Position numbers and translations under genes: made by a program. A stretch of DNA of 64,000 nucleotides from Cadophora sp. MPI-SDFR-AT-0126 (Eukaryota; Ascomycota; Leotiomycetes; Helotiales; Ploettnerulaceae), in contig JAGMVK010000005.1 of NCBI GenBank assembly GCA_020747065.1, forward strand, positions 3,100,001-3,164,000. The letters run 5' to 3'. Every line of letters begins with the position of its first letter. Position 1 is the stretch's first letter. The notes under the pieces are model-generated. The model saw only the letters and a program-made list of their open reading frames with translations. It made no database searches and had not been told where the DNA came from. Below are positions 36,901-48,587 of the stretch, in pieces.

Positions 36901-37618
36901 ACCTTTGACAGCGAAGTACCGGTCAACAACCAACACGGGTACCCATACGCCTACTGGACTAAGCGGTCATCAAACTCCAAAGCAAGTTCACGGCCCACCA
37001 AAAACGAAACCTCGCCCAATCATGCCAGGCCGACAGAATTTCCAGTCGGTGCCAAACTTTAATCTCGACTCCCAGCTTACTGGAAATGTCACTCGTACTC
37101 GCCAGATCAGACACAGAAGATCCAGTCTCGACATGGGAATGTCGGACATGGGGCTCGATCACAACGCTCCAGGTATGCTCGGTGCCGTACCAAGCTCCTT
37201 CGCAACCCAGATGGCCATGGCGACTGGAGGACTGAAAGGCTTCCAAGGCAGCAGGAGCAAGGAAGCTGAGACGGAGAGAATGATGGGACGATTGATGCTA
37301 GCTCGTATGAAAACCTTAGAAGAGGGTTTCGCAGAAGTTGTCAGAGAGTTCCGCGGTATGCGAACCGCAGGAAACAGCTCCGTCGAGAACGAGAGTGTTG
37401 GTCATCGACGAGATAAGGGAAAAGGCAAGGAGAAGGAGATGCAATCACCACGGAAACGGAAAGGTCTGCCACGGTCAACGAGTGAGGCGGACTTTGCTGC
37501 GATGGATAGGGGGAGAAGCGGGGAAAGGAAAAATATGCTTGAGGAGCATGTCGAGAATCAGCATACACCCGAAGCCGAGATATTGAGAAGGTATATATCG
37601 AAGGGGAGTTCGCTGTAG
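33972..37618 (+). CDS. YVC1: Vacuolar TRP-like calcium-permeable channel
   Basis: Exons are 33972..34227, 34316..35869 and 35973..37618, encoding 1151 aa. It is the filamentous-fungal homologue of yeast Yvc1, the vacuolar TRP-type channel that releases Ca2+ to the cytosol. The N-terminus carries a very acidic Asp/Glu run (res ~34-70). A conserved cytosolic part follows (LPVYNLTHAIR, LRSPQVSQFLVKP, YALMANCLQFQ). A transmembrane core of about six helices spans codons ~375-610, including the pore-loop region FKIFQILMG-like YKIFQILMGFTP. After the helices come FAWLLTPLRFILP and FTIYAYERMFL, then a long disordered tail (Ser, Arg, Pro) ending ILRRYISKGSSL. The tail makes it much longer than the ~675-aa yeast protein, as usual in filamentous species. 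The first donor (GTTGGA) is weak but phase-correct. Confidence 0.92.
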
Positions 37619-38147
37619 ATTGTTATCTGACTGTATCGTACTTGTTGCATTATCTGGCGCTGGCGGCATTGTTGATGGGTCTGGAAATTTGTCTTTGGTT
37701 CGTGTCTTATTGGATGTTTTATTGGATGTGTATCTCTGTTTCTACCGCAAATATACCACTCTGCGACTTCTGAATCTAGTGTATTCCTTCGTGTGTCGTA
37801 TCTTCCGGCTATGGCACAGTCAGACAACTTCTCGCCAGCCGGATTGTTTTGACGCGGACCCCAGACTCAAATTCTACTCTGACTGGACGATAAACACGAA
37901 CCGTTCATTCGGAATCCAACATTGCGCCGTTTGAAAGGTGTCACAACGCCAACAAACACGGGAAGCGGTGCAATGTTTAGCCACGACTGACCAATCGGCG
38001 TCTTCTCCTGACACTTTACCCCGCCAGCCTCCAGCTTTTAGTATATCTTAGCAGAACAACTAAATAAAGCCTCGACCTTTCCACCACTCTGTCCCTCAAA
38101 ACACTTTCTTTTCAAAATACCAGAAAACACAATTGTAAAGGGACATA
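37619..38147. other. Intergenic between YVC1 and the SDR gene
   Basis: 530 bases with the YVC1 3' region and the SDR promoter. A CCAAT motif lies at about 37990. No gene seen. Confidence 0.5.
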
Positions 38148-39438
38148 ATGGGCGTTCTTGCACTCTGGTGGGGCATCCTCTCGCGCATCTTCGCAGGCAA
38201 GACTAAAACAGACGTCCTCCCTCCCTCCCTCTCATTCAATGGCCAATCCATCCTCATCACGGGCGGCACCAGTGGACTCGGTCTCGAAACCGCTATACAC
38301 TATGTCAATCTTGGAGCAGCGTCTGTCATCATCACCGCGAGGACTCTATCGCGTGGTAATGACGCGAAACTCGCGATTGAGAAGAGGACCGGCAAAAAAG
38401 ATGTTGTGAACGTGATGGTGCTGGATATGGATACTTTTGCTGGTGTCAAGGGATTTATGAAACAGCTAAGAGCTGATGTCACGAAGCTGGATATCGTGTT
38501 ACTTGTTCGCCGATCCCTTCCCCCTCAACATAATAATCATCATCATCCAAAAACTGACAAAAAAAAATCCAGAACGCAGGCGTCCACAATTTTGAATTCC
38601 AGCAATCCCCTGAAGGCTGGGAACAGGATATCCAAGTCAACGTCCTCTCGACCATCCTCTTGGGCACCCTCATGATCCCTTGGCTACGACAGATCAAAAA
38701 AACTGGTCAGATCCAACATCTAGGATTCGTCGGATCCAGCTCCCACTACATCTCTCCGGACATCTCGAAATGGCCCACTCAAGATGTACTGCAAACCTTC
38801 AATAAGAAAGAAAATTTCGTGTCAGGTCTTCATAATTACGCTATCTCCAAATTGCTGTTCCATTACGGTGCGCTCGAACTGTCTAAATTGGCTATTGATG
38901 ATGATGGAAAGTACGCCAACCCCGGCTCCCAATATCCTCACACAGAATTCTTGCCACTCATGTCACGGCCACTAATGTGACATTGGCAGCCCCTCCCCAA
39001 TAATCAACATCGTCTGCCCCGGCATGATCCGCACCAACATCGCCCGCGGCTTCGCGAACAAAGGGCCCCTCTACAAACTCATCGAAGCGGCCTTCATGTT
39101 CATCCGCTGTAACCCCGCGGATGTGGGCGCTAGGTCGCTGGTTCTGATGGGGGATACGACGAAAGAAGAGCATGGCACGTTTAGGAATCCGATGTTGAGT
39201 AGGGAGGAGTATGCTTCGTAAGTTGAGCTTCTTCAGTCTTATTAGATTTGGGGGAGAGAGGAAGGGGGGAGAGGGGGAGGAGAGTGAAGTGAAGCGTGCT
39301 GATGTACTGATGAATAGGAAATCCGCGCCAATGCTTACTAGTCCGGAGGGGAAGAGGATGCAAGCGCAGGTTTGGAAGGAGATCACGGGTGTTTTAGTGA
39401 AGGCTGTACCGGAGGTTGGGGATATCGTGAGGCCGTGA
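38148..39438 (+). CDS. Short-chain dehydrogenase/reductase
   Basis: Exons are 38148..38504, 38573..38910, 38990..39217 and 39318..39438, encoding 347 aa. It is a classical NAD(P)-dependent SDR. Features are TGGTSGLG (res 38-45) for cofactor binding, NAG at 120-122, Ser in GSSSHY (~174-176), YAISK (Tyr208, Lys212) as the catalytic pair, and the CPGMIRTNIARG loop. The N-terminus before the Rossmann fold is hydrophobic (MGVLALWWGILSRIF) and could anchor the enzyme to a membrane, as in retinol-dehydrogenase-like fungal SDRs. Substrate is not predictable. Intron 1 has a weak GTTCGC donor but is phase-correct and places NAG directly after the VLL strand. Intron 2 carries an ACTAAT branch. Confidence 0.88.
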
Positions 39439-40943
39439 GAGGGTGGTTTGTGGGGTGTGGAGGGTTTCTGGATTGTGAAGTTGAGTTATCTGATACGTTT
39501 ATGGGATCTTCGATAAAGTCTATGTGATCAACTGCATGTGGACAATGAAACAGTAGCATAGTCGCTTTAGTTGAACTAACAGTCTCATACAATATTCCAG
39601 GCTGCCCATATGCGTCAGAGCTCTTTGGTCTTGTGCTTTGCAATTTCAATCAACATCCCATCCCCAATTAAGGCTAGGAGCACAATATCGCACAAAAGAA
39701 AATTCGGGAGGCTGAGAACGGAATTAGGTAGATTTTCCACAAGTACAAGGACCTCTTCACAGACTTACACACCTATGTTATTTTCTTGACCTGACTTGAT
39801 GTAGCCCAGATTCCCATTCTCGGTTCTGATAAATCAATTATTGCTTCACTAATCATGTATTGCATAACATAAAGACTATATGAAAATACTCAGACGATTT
39901 TAATCTCTATGAGAGTATCTACTTCTCCTTTGATAAAATGCTGTGTAGAATAGAAGGCCGGGAACGCGGCAAAGTGGGATTTTTTACTTCTGGTAGGGTT
40001 CGCTTAAAGTCACCAGTTGTTGATATTGCGGTAAGTCTAAGTCTTACAGATGTAAAGAGAATATGGTAGTAGCCGGTCGGATAAAGCATAGGCAATTGTG
40101 ATTACATACATATAAGATAGGCGGTAAGTTAATTGGTCTATTCCTATCCACGAAGACGAGGGAATTTCAATCCTTCCCGCCACATCGCTTAAGCTTACAT
40201 AGATAGACATCACGGCACTTTCAGAAAGGAAAGGGTAGCTCGAAGAGGGTGTCGCAGAGAGTTCATTTCTAAGCTCTAGGCACAAGACGCAGTTTATATA
40301 GTTCCAAGGGCCTCTCTTTCTGGCCCAGACCAACTCTAGCGCCGCTTGCGACTTCTCTTCCCTCTCTGCTTCCAGAAACCTGCGTATCAACTTCGTTTTG
40401 CTAGAAGAATTTGTTCAGGCTCTCTTTAACATCGTGATGGTAGTTTCAGTCTAGAAGATGACTTGACGCTATTGAACTATAATTAGCATTGGACTCGGTA
40501 AACGTTAAATTGATTCATCGCTCCTCATGTAACGTGAACCATGTCGACCTCTTTCCTTGCCCGTAGAGAAACACGTCCGAACCTGCGGACCTGAAACATG
40601 GTCATGGCTGGCACATCATACTTGCCAAGTCTTTGTGACGTATGTAGATTGATAGATAGTCTGATTTGCCATTTACAAAACCGCCACCAAACCTTGTCTT
40701 CAAGATCCATGACTCCGAGGTCCGTGAACCCAGATCTCGTCCGATCGAAATAATTCTATTGAGAGATCGTAACATCACAGAGGCTAATCTCTCGCTGACT
40801 ACTCCATCCCTCACTTCACTTCAAGTCATGTTTAGCTGCCCACATACAATAAGCACAGACTGAACGGAGAAACAGTATAGAGGCTCAGAGGCTCTGTGTG
40901 ATTTCATTACGGCTCCCACATTGCTATCACAACAGTCTGAACA
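39439..40943. other. Intergenic; possible relic
   Basis: 1.5 kb with no intact gene. A minus-strand stretch at about 40250-40390 reads like protein (REEKSQAALELVWARKRG) but has no ATG start or family match. It could be a gene fragment. Confidence 0.35.
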
Positions 40944-42083
40944 ATGAGTAAAGATCTTGTTCTCATCACTGGTGCAACAGGCTATGTTGGCTTCGGTACA
41001 CTCGCTGTTCTCCTTGAACCGCTACGGGGCGCGTATCGTTCATCGTCGACTAGAACATGTCAATCAGTTGAAACGTACACCAACGATCCAGAAGTATGTC
41101 AACGACGTTGACTTTGTGCTCGTTTCGTACATGCGAGAAAGCGATGCATTCAAAGAGGCTATCAAGGGAGTAAGCGGTGTCATTCATGTTGCCTCGCCAA
41201 TTCCAATTGAAACCAATGGAGATGTAGGTCAAACCACGCGACTCTCTCACTCTCAGGCAACCTGAAGTAACAAATGCAGTCCGACTGGCAAAAAACCTTT
41301 CTACGATCCGACCAAGGGACGCTGAATATGTTTTCTGCCGCTGCCAAAGAACTGAGTGTCAAACGAATTGTGATCACTTCTACTTCTACTATGACTGAAT
41401 ATGATAGCCCCGGCCGGACCGGCCGTAAGTCGAAGGCAAGGATGATCTTGAACTCGACTGACAAGTCCCAGCCCTAGACATTATCTCATTGCCAGACGTC
41501 GAGACGGTGAAGAGGGCTGGTAGTTCCTATGCGGCATATCGACACTCGAAAGCTATGGCTTACTATGCATTACTCGAGCTCATCGAAACTGAAAATCCTC
41601 AATTTGATGTGGTGCACGTGCTCCTAGGGTACATCCAGGGCGTCAACGAGTTGTACACTTCGCCAGAAGACATGACAGACCCAGATCGATGTGGATCCAA
41701 CAACGGAACAATGTTGACAGCGCGTGACATGTATCAAAAATCCCTCGCTTCACGGCGCAAGTTCGCCTTTACGACGTCGCAAGATCTCGCGTTCTTGCGT
41801 TAGAATCCGAAAATGTCAAGGTGGTGATTAACCTCATCCTTGCTGCATCTGGCGGTAATCGCATTCCTTGAAAATAATTCATTCCAATCATTCGCGAGCA
41901 ATTTTCAGAGGCAGTTGAGCAAGGTATCCTTAATCCGGATGCTAGGAATGATGACATCCTTGCGTCTTTTGATATTAGCGAGACCCGAAGCAGCTTTTTG
42001 GAAATTTTGCTGGAAGTGAGGAAATGGTCAAAAGCGTTGTTGGTCAATACATGGAATTTTTCAAGTCAAGAGGAACCCAATGA
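40944..42083 (+). pseudogene. Decayed NAD-dependent epimerase/dihydroflavonol-reductase-like gene
   Basis: The ATG at 40944 opens with the Rossmann motif LVLITGATGYVGFG, then homology hops frames. Pieces in order are RRLEHVNQLKRTPTIQK, GVIHVASPIPIETNGD, GTLNMFSAAAKE, VKRIVITSTSTM, SYAAYRHSKAMAYYAL (YxxxK active-site motif), FDVVHVL.GY.QG, NDDILASFDIS and a C-terminus EEMVKSVVGQYMEFFKSRG ending at TGA 42081. Lesions include frameshifts near 41020, 41310, 41410 and 41750-41790, a TAG near 41475, and TGA plus TAA near 41870. The fold is that of extended SDRs (cinnamoyl-CoA / flavanone reductase-like). Enough sequence remains to identify it, so decay is moderately old. Confidence 0.85.
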
Positions 42084-43119
42084 TCGATCAAGCTTCAACG
42101 TTCAGTAAGACTTGGATGGACTGGGCATTGTTAGATCTGGTTAGATCTGCGAAGAAAATGTGGACGAAGTCGATATGTTAACGAAGAAACTAACAGTATT
42201 ACGAAGCCTTCTTGTATCTTACGTGATTTGAATTGACTTGCAGAGTACTTAAGCTCTGATGTCGTCATATACAGAGATTACGTGAAGCTTGGGATTTTGT
42301 GCCAGAACTCGAATCGTTCTGTCACTTCGTTCCGATCTTCGGAACCTGCGGAGTTCGAGGCGCCCCAACGCACGAGAGCTGTCTATAATCACTCTAATAT
42401 TCTCATTCGGGACACTAAAACAGAGTCCTTCAATCCTCTCCACACGTGAGAAGTCTCACGAAATTGTCCATGTCGTGACTGCTCAGCTGCTGGTGCCTTC
42501 CTAGCCAGACTGCACCGGGAACAAATGTAGTGGAGAAGATTGACGGAGACGCCATCACCATCCCATTCGAAAGCTATTTCACATCCAAATCAACTGCCAT
42601 CAAATAGGTCATGGTCCAAGTATGTTTTTGAGTGTATTCTTGCCGACATTTATAGTGCATGGAACATCACCAGAACATGTACAGATACTGGTCAATGTAG
42701 ATGCCACATACTGTAAGGAATATTACATGCCCCAGCAGCAAGCCATCCAAGGGCGCGCAAATCGCCGATTCATTGATAGCAACTACCGTTCAAGTGGACA
42801 AGGCTTTTGAACCTGGGCAACTACCACGAGTTACAGAAAATAGAGACCATTCAACTTGAGGCTAACAATTCCTGCTTCTGGTCATAACTTTGACAGAATG
42901 TGGCTGATATCCAAAGAACAAAAGCATGCAGACTACAACGAGATGTTTGGGGTGGAAGCAGCAGCGGTAGGAGGATCAATGGCCTTCTCGATCCAATTTC
43001 ATTTTCCTCATGGACATGCAACTTTTCGATTCTGCATGCCATGCTTTGGTATTGGTGCTCTTAATCTTATATAGATACAAGGTAAATAATGGTTTCAGCA
43101 ATGGGCGGACTAGTATAAT
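42084..43119. other. Intergenic with an unidentified gene relic
   Basis: Between about 42500 and 42860 (plus) several coding-looking pieces lie in different frames: GTNVVEKIDGDAITIPFESY, LVNVDATYCKEYYMPQQ and AQIADSLIATTVQVDKAFEP. I cannot name the parent family. Stops and frame changes between them suggest a broken gene next to the epimerase pseudogene. Confidence 0.35.
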
Positions 43120-45404
43120 TCATGTAATGATACCGTCCATGTCATTCATATTCATGAGATTATCCCACTCGGACTGTAGTGAAATATGAGCGGATACCCG
43201 AAGAGAAATTCAGAGTAGTAACTTACCCAGGTCATGGTAGAGGGCCCAAGCCATTGCTCCGGTTGCAAACGCTCGGCGAGCAAATTCATCCGATTAGGAT
43301 TTGACCAATCACTAGACTCATGAGAGGTATTCGCTATATCCAACGCACTAGATTGATTCGGAGATGGCACAGCCCTATGAAAGTGTCAAACCCTATGCGA
43401 ACATCAAATATGATGTGGCTGACTCACAGCAAGAATCTCAGTATACTTGACGCTTTTGCGCATATTTTGCTCCTCGCAGCTAGCTGCTCGAATCTGTACA
43501 TGGCGTCATCAAGAATTCCTCTGAACTTCCGATACTGTGGTTTATATATTGGCATCAACAAGGCAACGGCCAGAACAGCTGCTGCATGAAAAGCATGGAA
43601 GCTTCCAAGGCCATTAGTATACCACATGTACGGGCGAAACCTTTCGGTCTCTGAGAGAACTTTGTGAATGTCTAAAAGAGCCTCGGCGGAAGCAATGCAT
43701 CGGATTTGTGATTCGTTAGGTACTTCGAGACCTAGGATCGACTGCGCAAAGAAGGGTCTGTGGAGCAGGAGGAACAATTGATGGGAGTAAGCATGCAGAA
43801 TATGGAGATGAACTGTATGATGCGTCGGTAGCTCTTCGAATGTTGTATCTAACAGGTACCGACTTTCCCAGCTTTCCTGAGCAAGACATATTTGTTGATC
43901 CAAGGCTTCAAGCCTGGCTCGGCTGGGGCGGGAGGAGCCAAAAGTTTCGCTGCAGATCTGGACCGTAATGTTGTACAGCTGGAACTTGAAAAGTAGGTAG
44001 GACATTTGTGTCGGCCCCGCGAACGATTCATGGATTCCATTACGTGTAATTGCTTCATCATCCACATCCGCTGGGAGTTTAACATCACTGGAAATCTTCC
44101 ACGCCGGATCCTGGCTCCCAAACGCTGTATTCTGAATCGTGTATAGCATCATGAGACCTGCCCAACATCGCCGTCTTTCCTCGCACTGGATAGGATCTAG
44201 GTCGAATGCTGAGGGATCTATGTGGCAAGCAAGCGCAATGGCGACATTGTATGTCATACCAAGTCAAATGTTAGTCGTTGGATGGACCCGGCTGGAGAAA
44301 CTTACCAAGTAGAGCCCAAGTAGGGTCTTGGCTATGTCCCATTGCATATATGAGCATAATGAGGGCCTGCAAAGATTGAATGTTGTGCTTGGCCCAAAAG
44401 ACACCCTGCTTAGTTAGGCAATTCATGGCAGCTTCTCGATATCGCCGACTCAATATTCGAATGTTGGAGCCCGGATCCTGACCTCTCGCAAGGTCTCTGA
44501 GAACTGGGTCATCGTCCCCGAGTCCAGTTACTGCCAGTGAAAGCATCACGAAAAGGATAGCCAACCATGATACCGGAGTGGAAGAGGGATTCTCGACAAA
44601 GTTGGCATACTGGGTGTTGAAAGTCGGATCATGTAAAATATGAAAAAGCTACAACCCGTTAGTAACTTATTGTGACAAAAAGTGACTGAAGATTCTTACA
44701 GGAGAAAAGACTCTAAAGTATTGATTTTTCAAATAATCGCATTGCTGCATAGGAGGCAAGATCAAGAGAATCTCGTCGAGGGAGATGACTGGAGAGGTGC
44801 TGAAAGGAAAACCGGAAGATATCGTAGGTTCATCTTGTTCGTGCAAATTTGGCGTGGCGATTGACAGAGTGGTATTCGCCAGGACAGAGATCCACTGCGA
44901 TGTTCGTGGCTCGTATCGGACATATCCCTCCGGAGTTGACGTCAAAACTCCGAAGCCATTTGACGATGATTGAGCAGAGGCGAAGGATGGTCCTGTGGAA
45001 GGCTCGGAAACAAGGGACTCTGGTGAGAGCTGAGAGGCTTGACTAATATCCGGGCGTGACTGAATCGAGTTGTTTATCTGTTCATCAGAGGTCCTGTTTG
45101 AAGCTGAGGAATTGGTATGTTGCCTCAACAGTTGTTCCAGGTTGCTAATCCTCTCCAGCAGCTCGTTGCTGAGAGCATTTTGGGGTAGTGGTTCTTCTGC
45201 ATCTCCGGATCCCTTGTACACACACTTATGTGTGCAGCCGCGACGACGACATGTGTCACAAATTGGCCTCGTTCTCGAGCACTTGATTTTGCGCCGCCGA
45301 CATGGCTCACAACTGAGTGGTTGTCGTACGTTCATCGGGAGGGACTGCAGTCGTTCAGATGAGGTGGAATTTTGTGAGTAAGACAGCTCCATATTTATCG
45401 ACAT
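43120..45404 (-). CDS. Zn2Cys6 fungal-specific transcription factor
   Basis: Exons are complement(44700..45404, 44306..44648, 43428..44259, 43227..43374, 43120..43173), encoding 693 aa. An N-terminal zinc binuclear cluster (Cys32, 35, 42, 49, 52 and 61; CEPCRRRKIKC, CDTCRRRGC) is followed by a leucine-rich dimerisation-like segment (ERISNLEQLLRQ). A fungal-specific regulatory domain (PF04082 type) runs from ~250 to 600 and includes WALLGMTYNVAIALACH and ECEERRRCW-like QCEERRRCWAGLMML. It ends SEWDNLMNMNDMDGIIT. Intron 2 (44260-44305) has a GTAAGT donor and CTAAC branch but ends TTG, not TAG, at the position needed for the conserved helix. If a downstream ACATAG is used instead, 14 residues are lost in frame. 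The gene sits beside a hydrolase fusion and transporter and may regulate them. Confidence 0.88.
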
Positions 45405-45844
45405 GCCTCCCGAATGGAAGTGAAGAACCCGAAGCGGGGATCGTCCGCTTTATGATGGAGAAAGTTAGAGAATGGTCACGTGGGGTGCCAATACGGACAA
45501 CTGGTAGGTTTGGTGGCTTACTAGGCGGGCTGAATTTCGATTACGTGATAGAAGTGTTCCTTTGCATGAGAAAGCCCAAGAAACTGACCATTGTTCCCTG
45601 CGCAGGAAACTTTGGAAGGAAGTATGCGCCTAATCCATATATCGCTTGGTTGTTTTCAATTCACAGGATTCTATCAAACATCACCAGATATTAGATTTAC
45701 AGATAAACCTCTGTCGAAGGAAATATTATGTGGCTTTGAAGCGGAGAACATAGACGGACTATTAAATCCAAAGAGTTGATTTAGACTGTCAGCCACTTTC
45801 TATCAAAATGAAAGAAGACGACCATGTGTTGACCTTCAAATGAG
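45405..45844. other. Intergenic between the TF and the FAH-hydrolase gene
   Basis: 440 bases with no gene recognised: the TF promoter and the 3' region of the fusion gene. Confidence 0.45.
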
Positions 45845-47807
45845 CTAATCTCGGAGGAATGATCTCACTGCATCCGACACCCCTCTCAAATCTTCAAAGA
45901 TATGCCAGTGTCCAACTTGAGGCAGAACCTTGACAGTCGCACTCTTGAACTCCTGCTCAAACTTCTCGCAAACTGCTGGAGGTGACACTTTATCTTCTTC
46001 GCCTGTAACAATCAGAGTTTGTGCCTTAATTTGAGCAACCGGTATAGCTTCAGAAGATGCTGCAAGAGCAGTACAACCTTTCGCATAGCCTTCGGGATCT
46101 TGTCCCAACAGAGACAAACGCACAGCCGATATGCCAATCGGATTATCAGTCTTTGACTTGGCAGAAGTACCAGCGGTCACGACTGCATCAGTAACCGCAG
46201 CCATCCCGGATTCTCTTACAGTAGCGGCTCGAGCGATAGACCCATTTCGAGCAGCTTCAGGTACAGGTGATGGGGGTGGGCCGAGCAACAGCAACTTCTG
46301 AACAAGCTCTGGGTAAACTGTAGCGAGTGTGAGAGCGACTAGACATCCCATGCTGTGCGCAATGACAGTCGCTTGAGATACTTTGACTAGTTGTGCCAGT
46401 GCATGGAAGTCTTCTGCATAGCTTGAAATGGATATCACTGACTTTGCGGAAGTAGGCGAGAGCCCATGGCCCTCCAAATCCAGACGGTGGAGAGAATGTG
46501 TATTTTCGAGTCCCAAAGTCGAGATCAATGGCCCGTAGATTTCAGACGATCCTCCCAGTCCATGAATGAAGATAATCGGAGGCGCCTTCACATCACCACT
46601 CTGCCGATAGTACAATTGCTTTGAGTTGATCTGTGTCAGACCTACACCACCACAAGTTCTGTATAGATTGCTGATTGGAACATGCGAGAAGTCTTGAACT
46701 CGGGCAATGGTTTGGTTGAGTGCAGTAGGTTCCGAAATGGTGTTCCTCAACACGCCGAGTCCAGTCACAGATACCTCAACAACGTCTCCGGGCTTTAACC
46801 AAACAGGAGGTTTTTGCCCAAATCCAACTCCAGCTGGCGTTCCAGTGGCGAGAACGTCTCCAGGTTGAAGAGTTTGACCTGCAGATAGTGTTTGGATGAG
46901 GAAAGGAATGGAGAAGATAAGGTCATCTGTTGTGGAATCTTGTCGTTTCTGTCCGTTGACGTGTGTCTGCACGCGTAATGGCTTTGGAAGCCTGCTTGCA
47001 GGGACAGCTATTGGGCCCTTTATCAAGTTAGAAATGATTCATTCTAAATGGGGCATGCTCGCCATACCATTGGACAAAAAGTGTCGGGGGACTTCCCGAT
47101 GAAGAATTGCTTGTGGTCTCTTTGTCTTTCACGCGCTGTCATGTCATTGATGATCGTAAACCCCCAGACATGGCTCATGGCATCTGTTTCCTTAATCCTG
47201 AAGCCTGCCTTGCCAATAATGACACCAATTTCTCCTTCATAGTCAACAGTCTCGGTGAATCCAGGATGTGGAAATATAGGTTCATCGTGTGCAATGATGC
47301 TCGTGGACCTCTTTGTGAAGATTACTGGATGAGTTGGCTGATCAACCTTGTCGCTAGAGTCATATCCGGATGTGTTAAATTCAATGGCATGCTCAAAATA
47401 GTTCTTCCCGACAGCTAAGATATCTCGACCACTAATGGGAGGTAGGAGTCGAACAGAGGATAGCTGGACGACCTCGCCAGCCGGTTTGATATTGGCTTCG
47501 CCAACTTCGATGACCTAGATTTTCTTATCAGCTCAATTGCAATAATTCAGGAGTAAACAATACGTGGCGGAGGGGCAAAATTATGGACGGAATTCTGTCA
47601 TTCAGGACTCTATTGAAGGGGAGAGAAGAATACCTGGCACAGGGTGGTGAGAAGAGCCCCAGAAGCGAAACTTAGAGGTTGAATTGTGGATTGCTCAATA
47701 TCGAGATGTCCAATTCGAGATTGACCAGCGTGTTTCGAGTCTTCGTATGCCACGTAATTTGTGTACAACGCTTTCGTGCCGTTCGTCTGACCGTTTGTCG
47801 ACATCAT
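45845..47807 (-). CDS. Fumarylacetoacetate-hydrolase-family / alpha-beta-hydrolase fusion protein
   Basis: Exons are complement(47634..47807, 47068..47514, 45845..47017), encoding 597 aa. Residues ~60-305 form an FAH-family domain: GRDILAVGKNYFEHA, DYEGEIGVIIGK with the metal-binding Glu residues, GFTIINDMTARERQ, GKSPDTFCPMGP and LATGTPAGVGFG. Members are hydrolases, isomerases or decarboxylases of dicarboxylic keto/enol acids. Residues ~325-597 are an alpha/beta hydrolase: IFIHGLGGSSEIYGPL, nucleophile elbow VIAHSMGCLVAL, acid region VTGEEDKVSPP and catalytic His in VGHWHIFED. It resembles 3-oxoadipate enol-lactonase. The frame is continuous through both domains within exon 3, so this is one polypeptide. 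The pairing suggests consecutive ring- or lactone-opening and C-C cleavage/isomerisation steps. The pathway is an inference. Confidence 0.87.
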
Positions 47808-48587
47808 TATCCGAGCCTTTGAAGCTTGAGGAATGAAAGACCGCTTGATATTTGATTTCGAATATGGAGATAAAATAATAAATGGAAGAATTTTCTAACA
47901 AGAGGTTGTGTTTCAATAGTGGAGGCCACGACCAGAGAGAATTATGTGAAAACATAGACCTCAACCCCACCAAAGCACTCACTCTTTCTGCCCCGCGGCG
48001 TGGCATAATTCGCTGTTACGATTCCGACTAACCTGGTTCCAAAATGTGGACAACCGAACCCCCACTGTCGCCACTGTTCTCCGCGATGTCCGCCATCTCC
48101 GCGACATCACCGCTGTCCCCGTTCTCGCCACTTTAGTTCCTAGAAATTCAAGCCGTGCCTCTAGTGCTTTCCAGCCGACCTGGTTAGTCCTGGCAGTGTT
48201 GACTCAAAGACTCGAAGACTCGAAGCATTCTGGGGAGCAGTGGAGCACGGATGGGGGAGATGCAGTCTTTGACTTCCCCGCACGCACTCCAGAATTCGAT
48301 AGATCTGATGCATGCCAGGACTGGCAATTCTTACTTCGGCGTCTATGTACCCATTATTGTGGCTTTGATAACAATGAGCTACATTAAAATTACTTGTCGC
48401 TTGGACACTCTCGTTGGCTCACGGCCGAGAATGCTTTCGAGAAGAGAGCTAGTTCAACTGGGCTACTTCAAACACTGATTTGCTCTTAAAGCTGGCACTT
48501 CCTCAAATTTAAAAAGTCCAGATTTCACTTGCAAGACTCCACTTCAGGAAACGGCCTCTCAACGTCAGTCAAGATCACTACTACACA
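47808..48587. promoter_or_regulatory. Divergent promoter between the FAH-hydrolase fusion and the acetate-family transporter
   Basis: 780 bases separate starts at 47807 (minus) and 48588 (plus). The middle (48050-48140) is rich in CCGC/CGCC repeats. CTCGAAGA is repeated near 48210. No gene was seen. A shared promoter is consistent with co-regulation. Confidence 0.45.
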
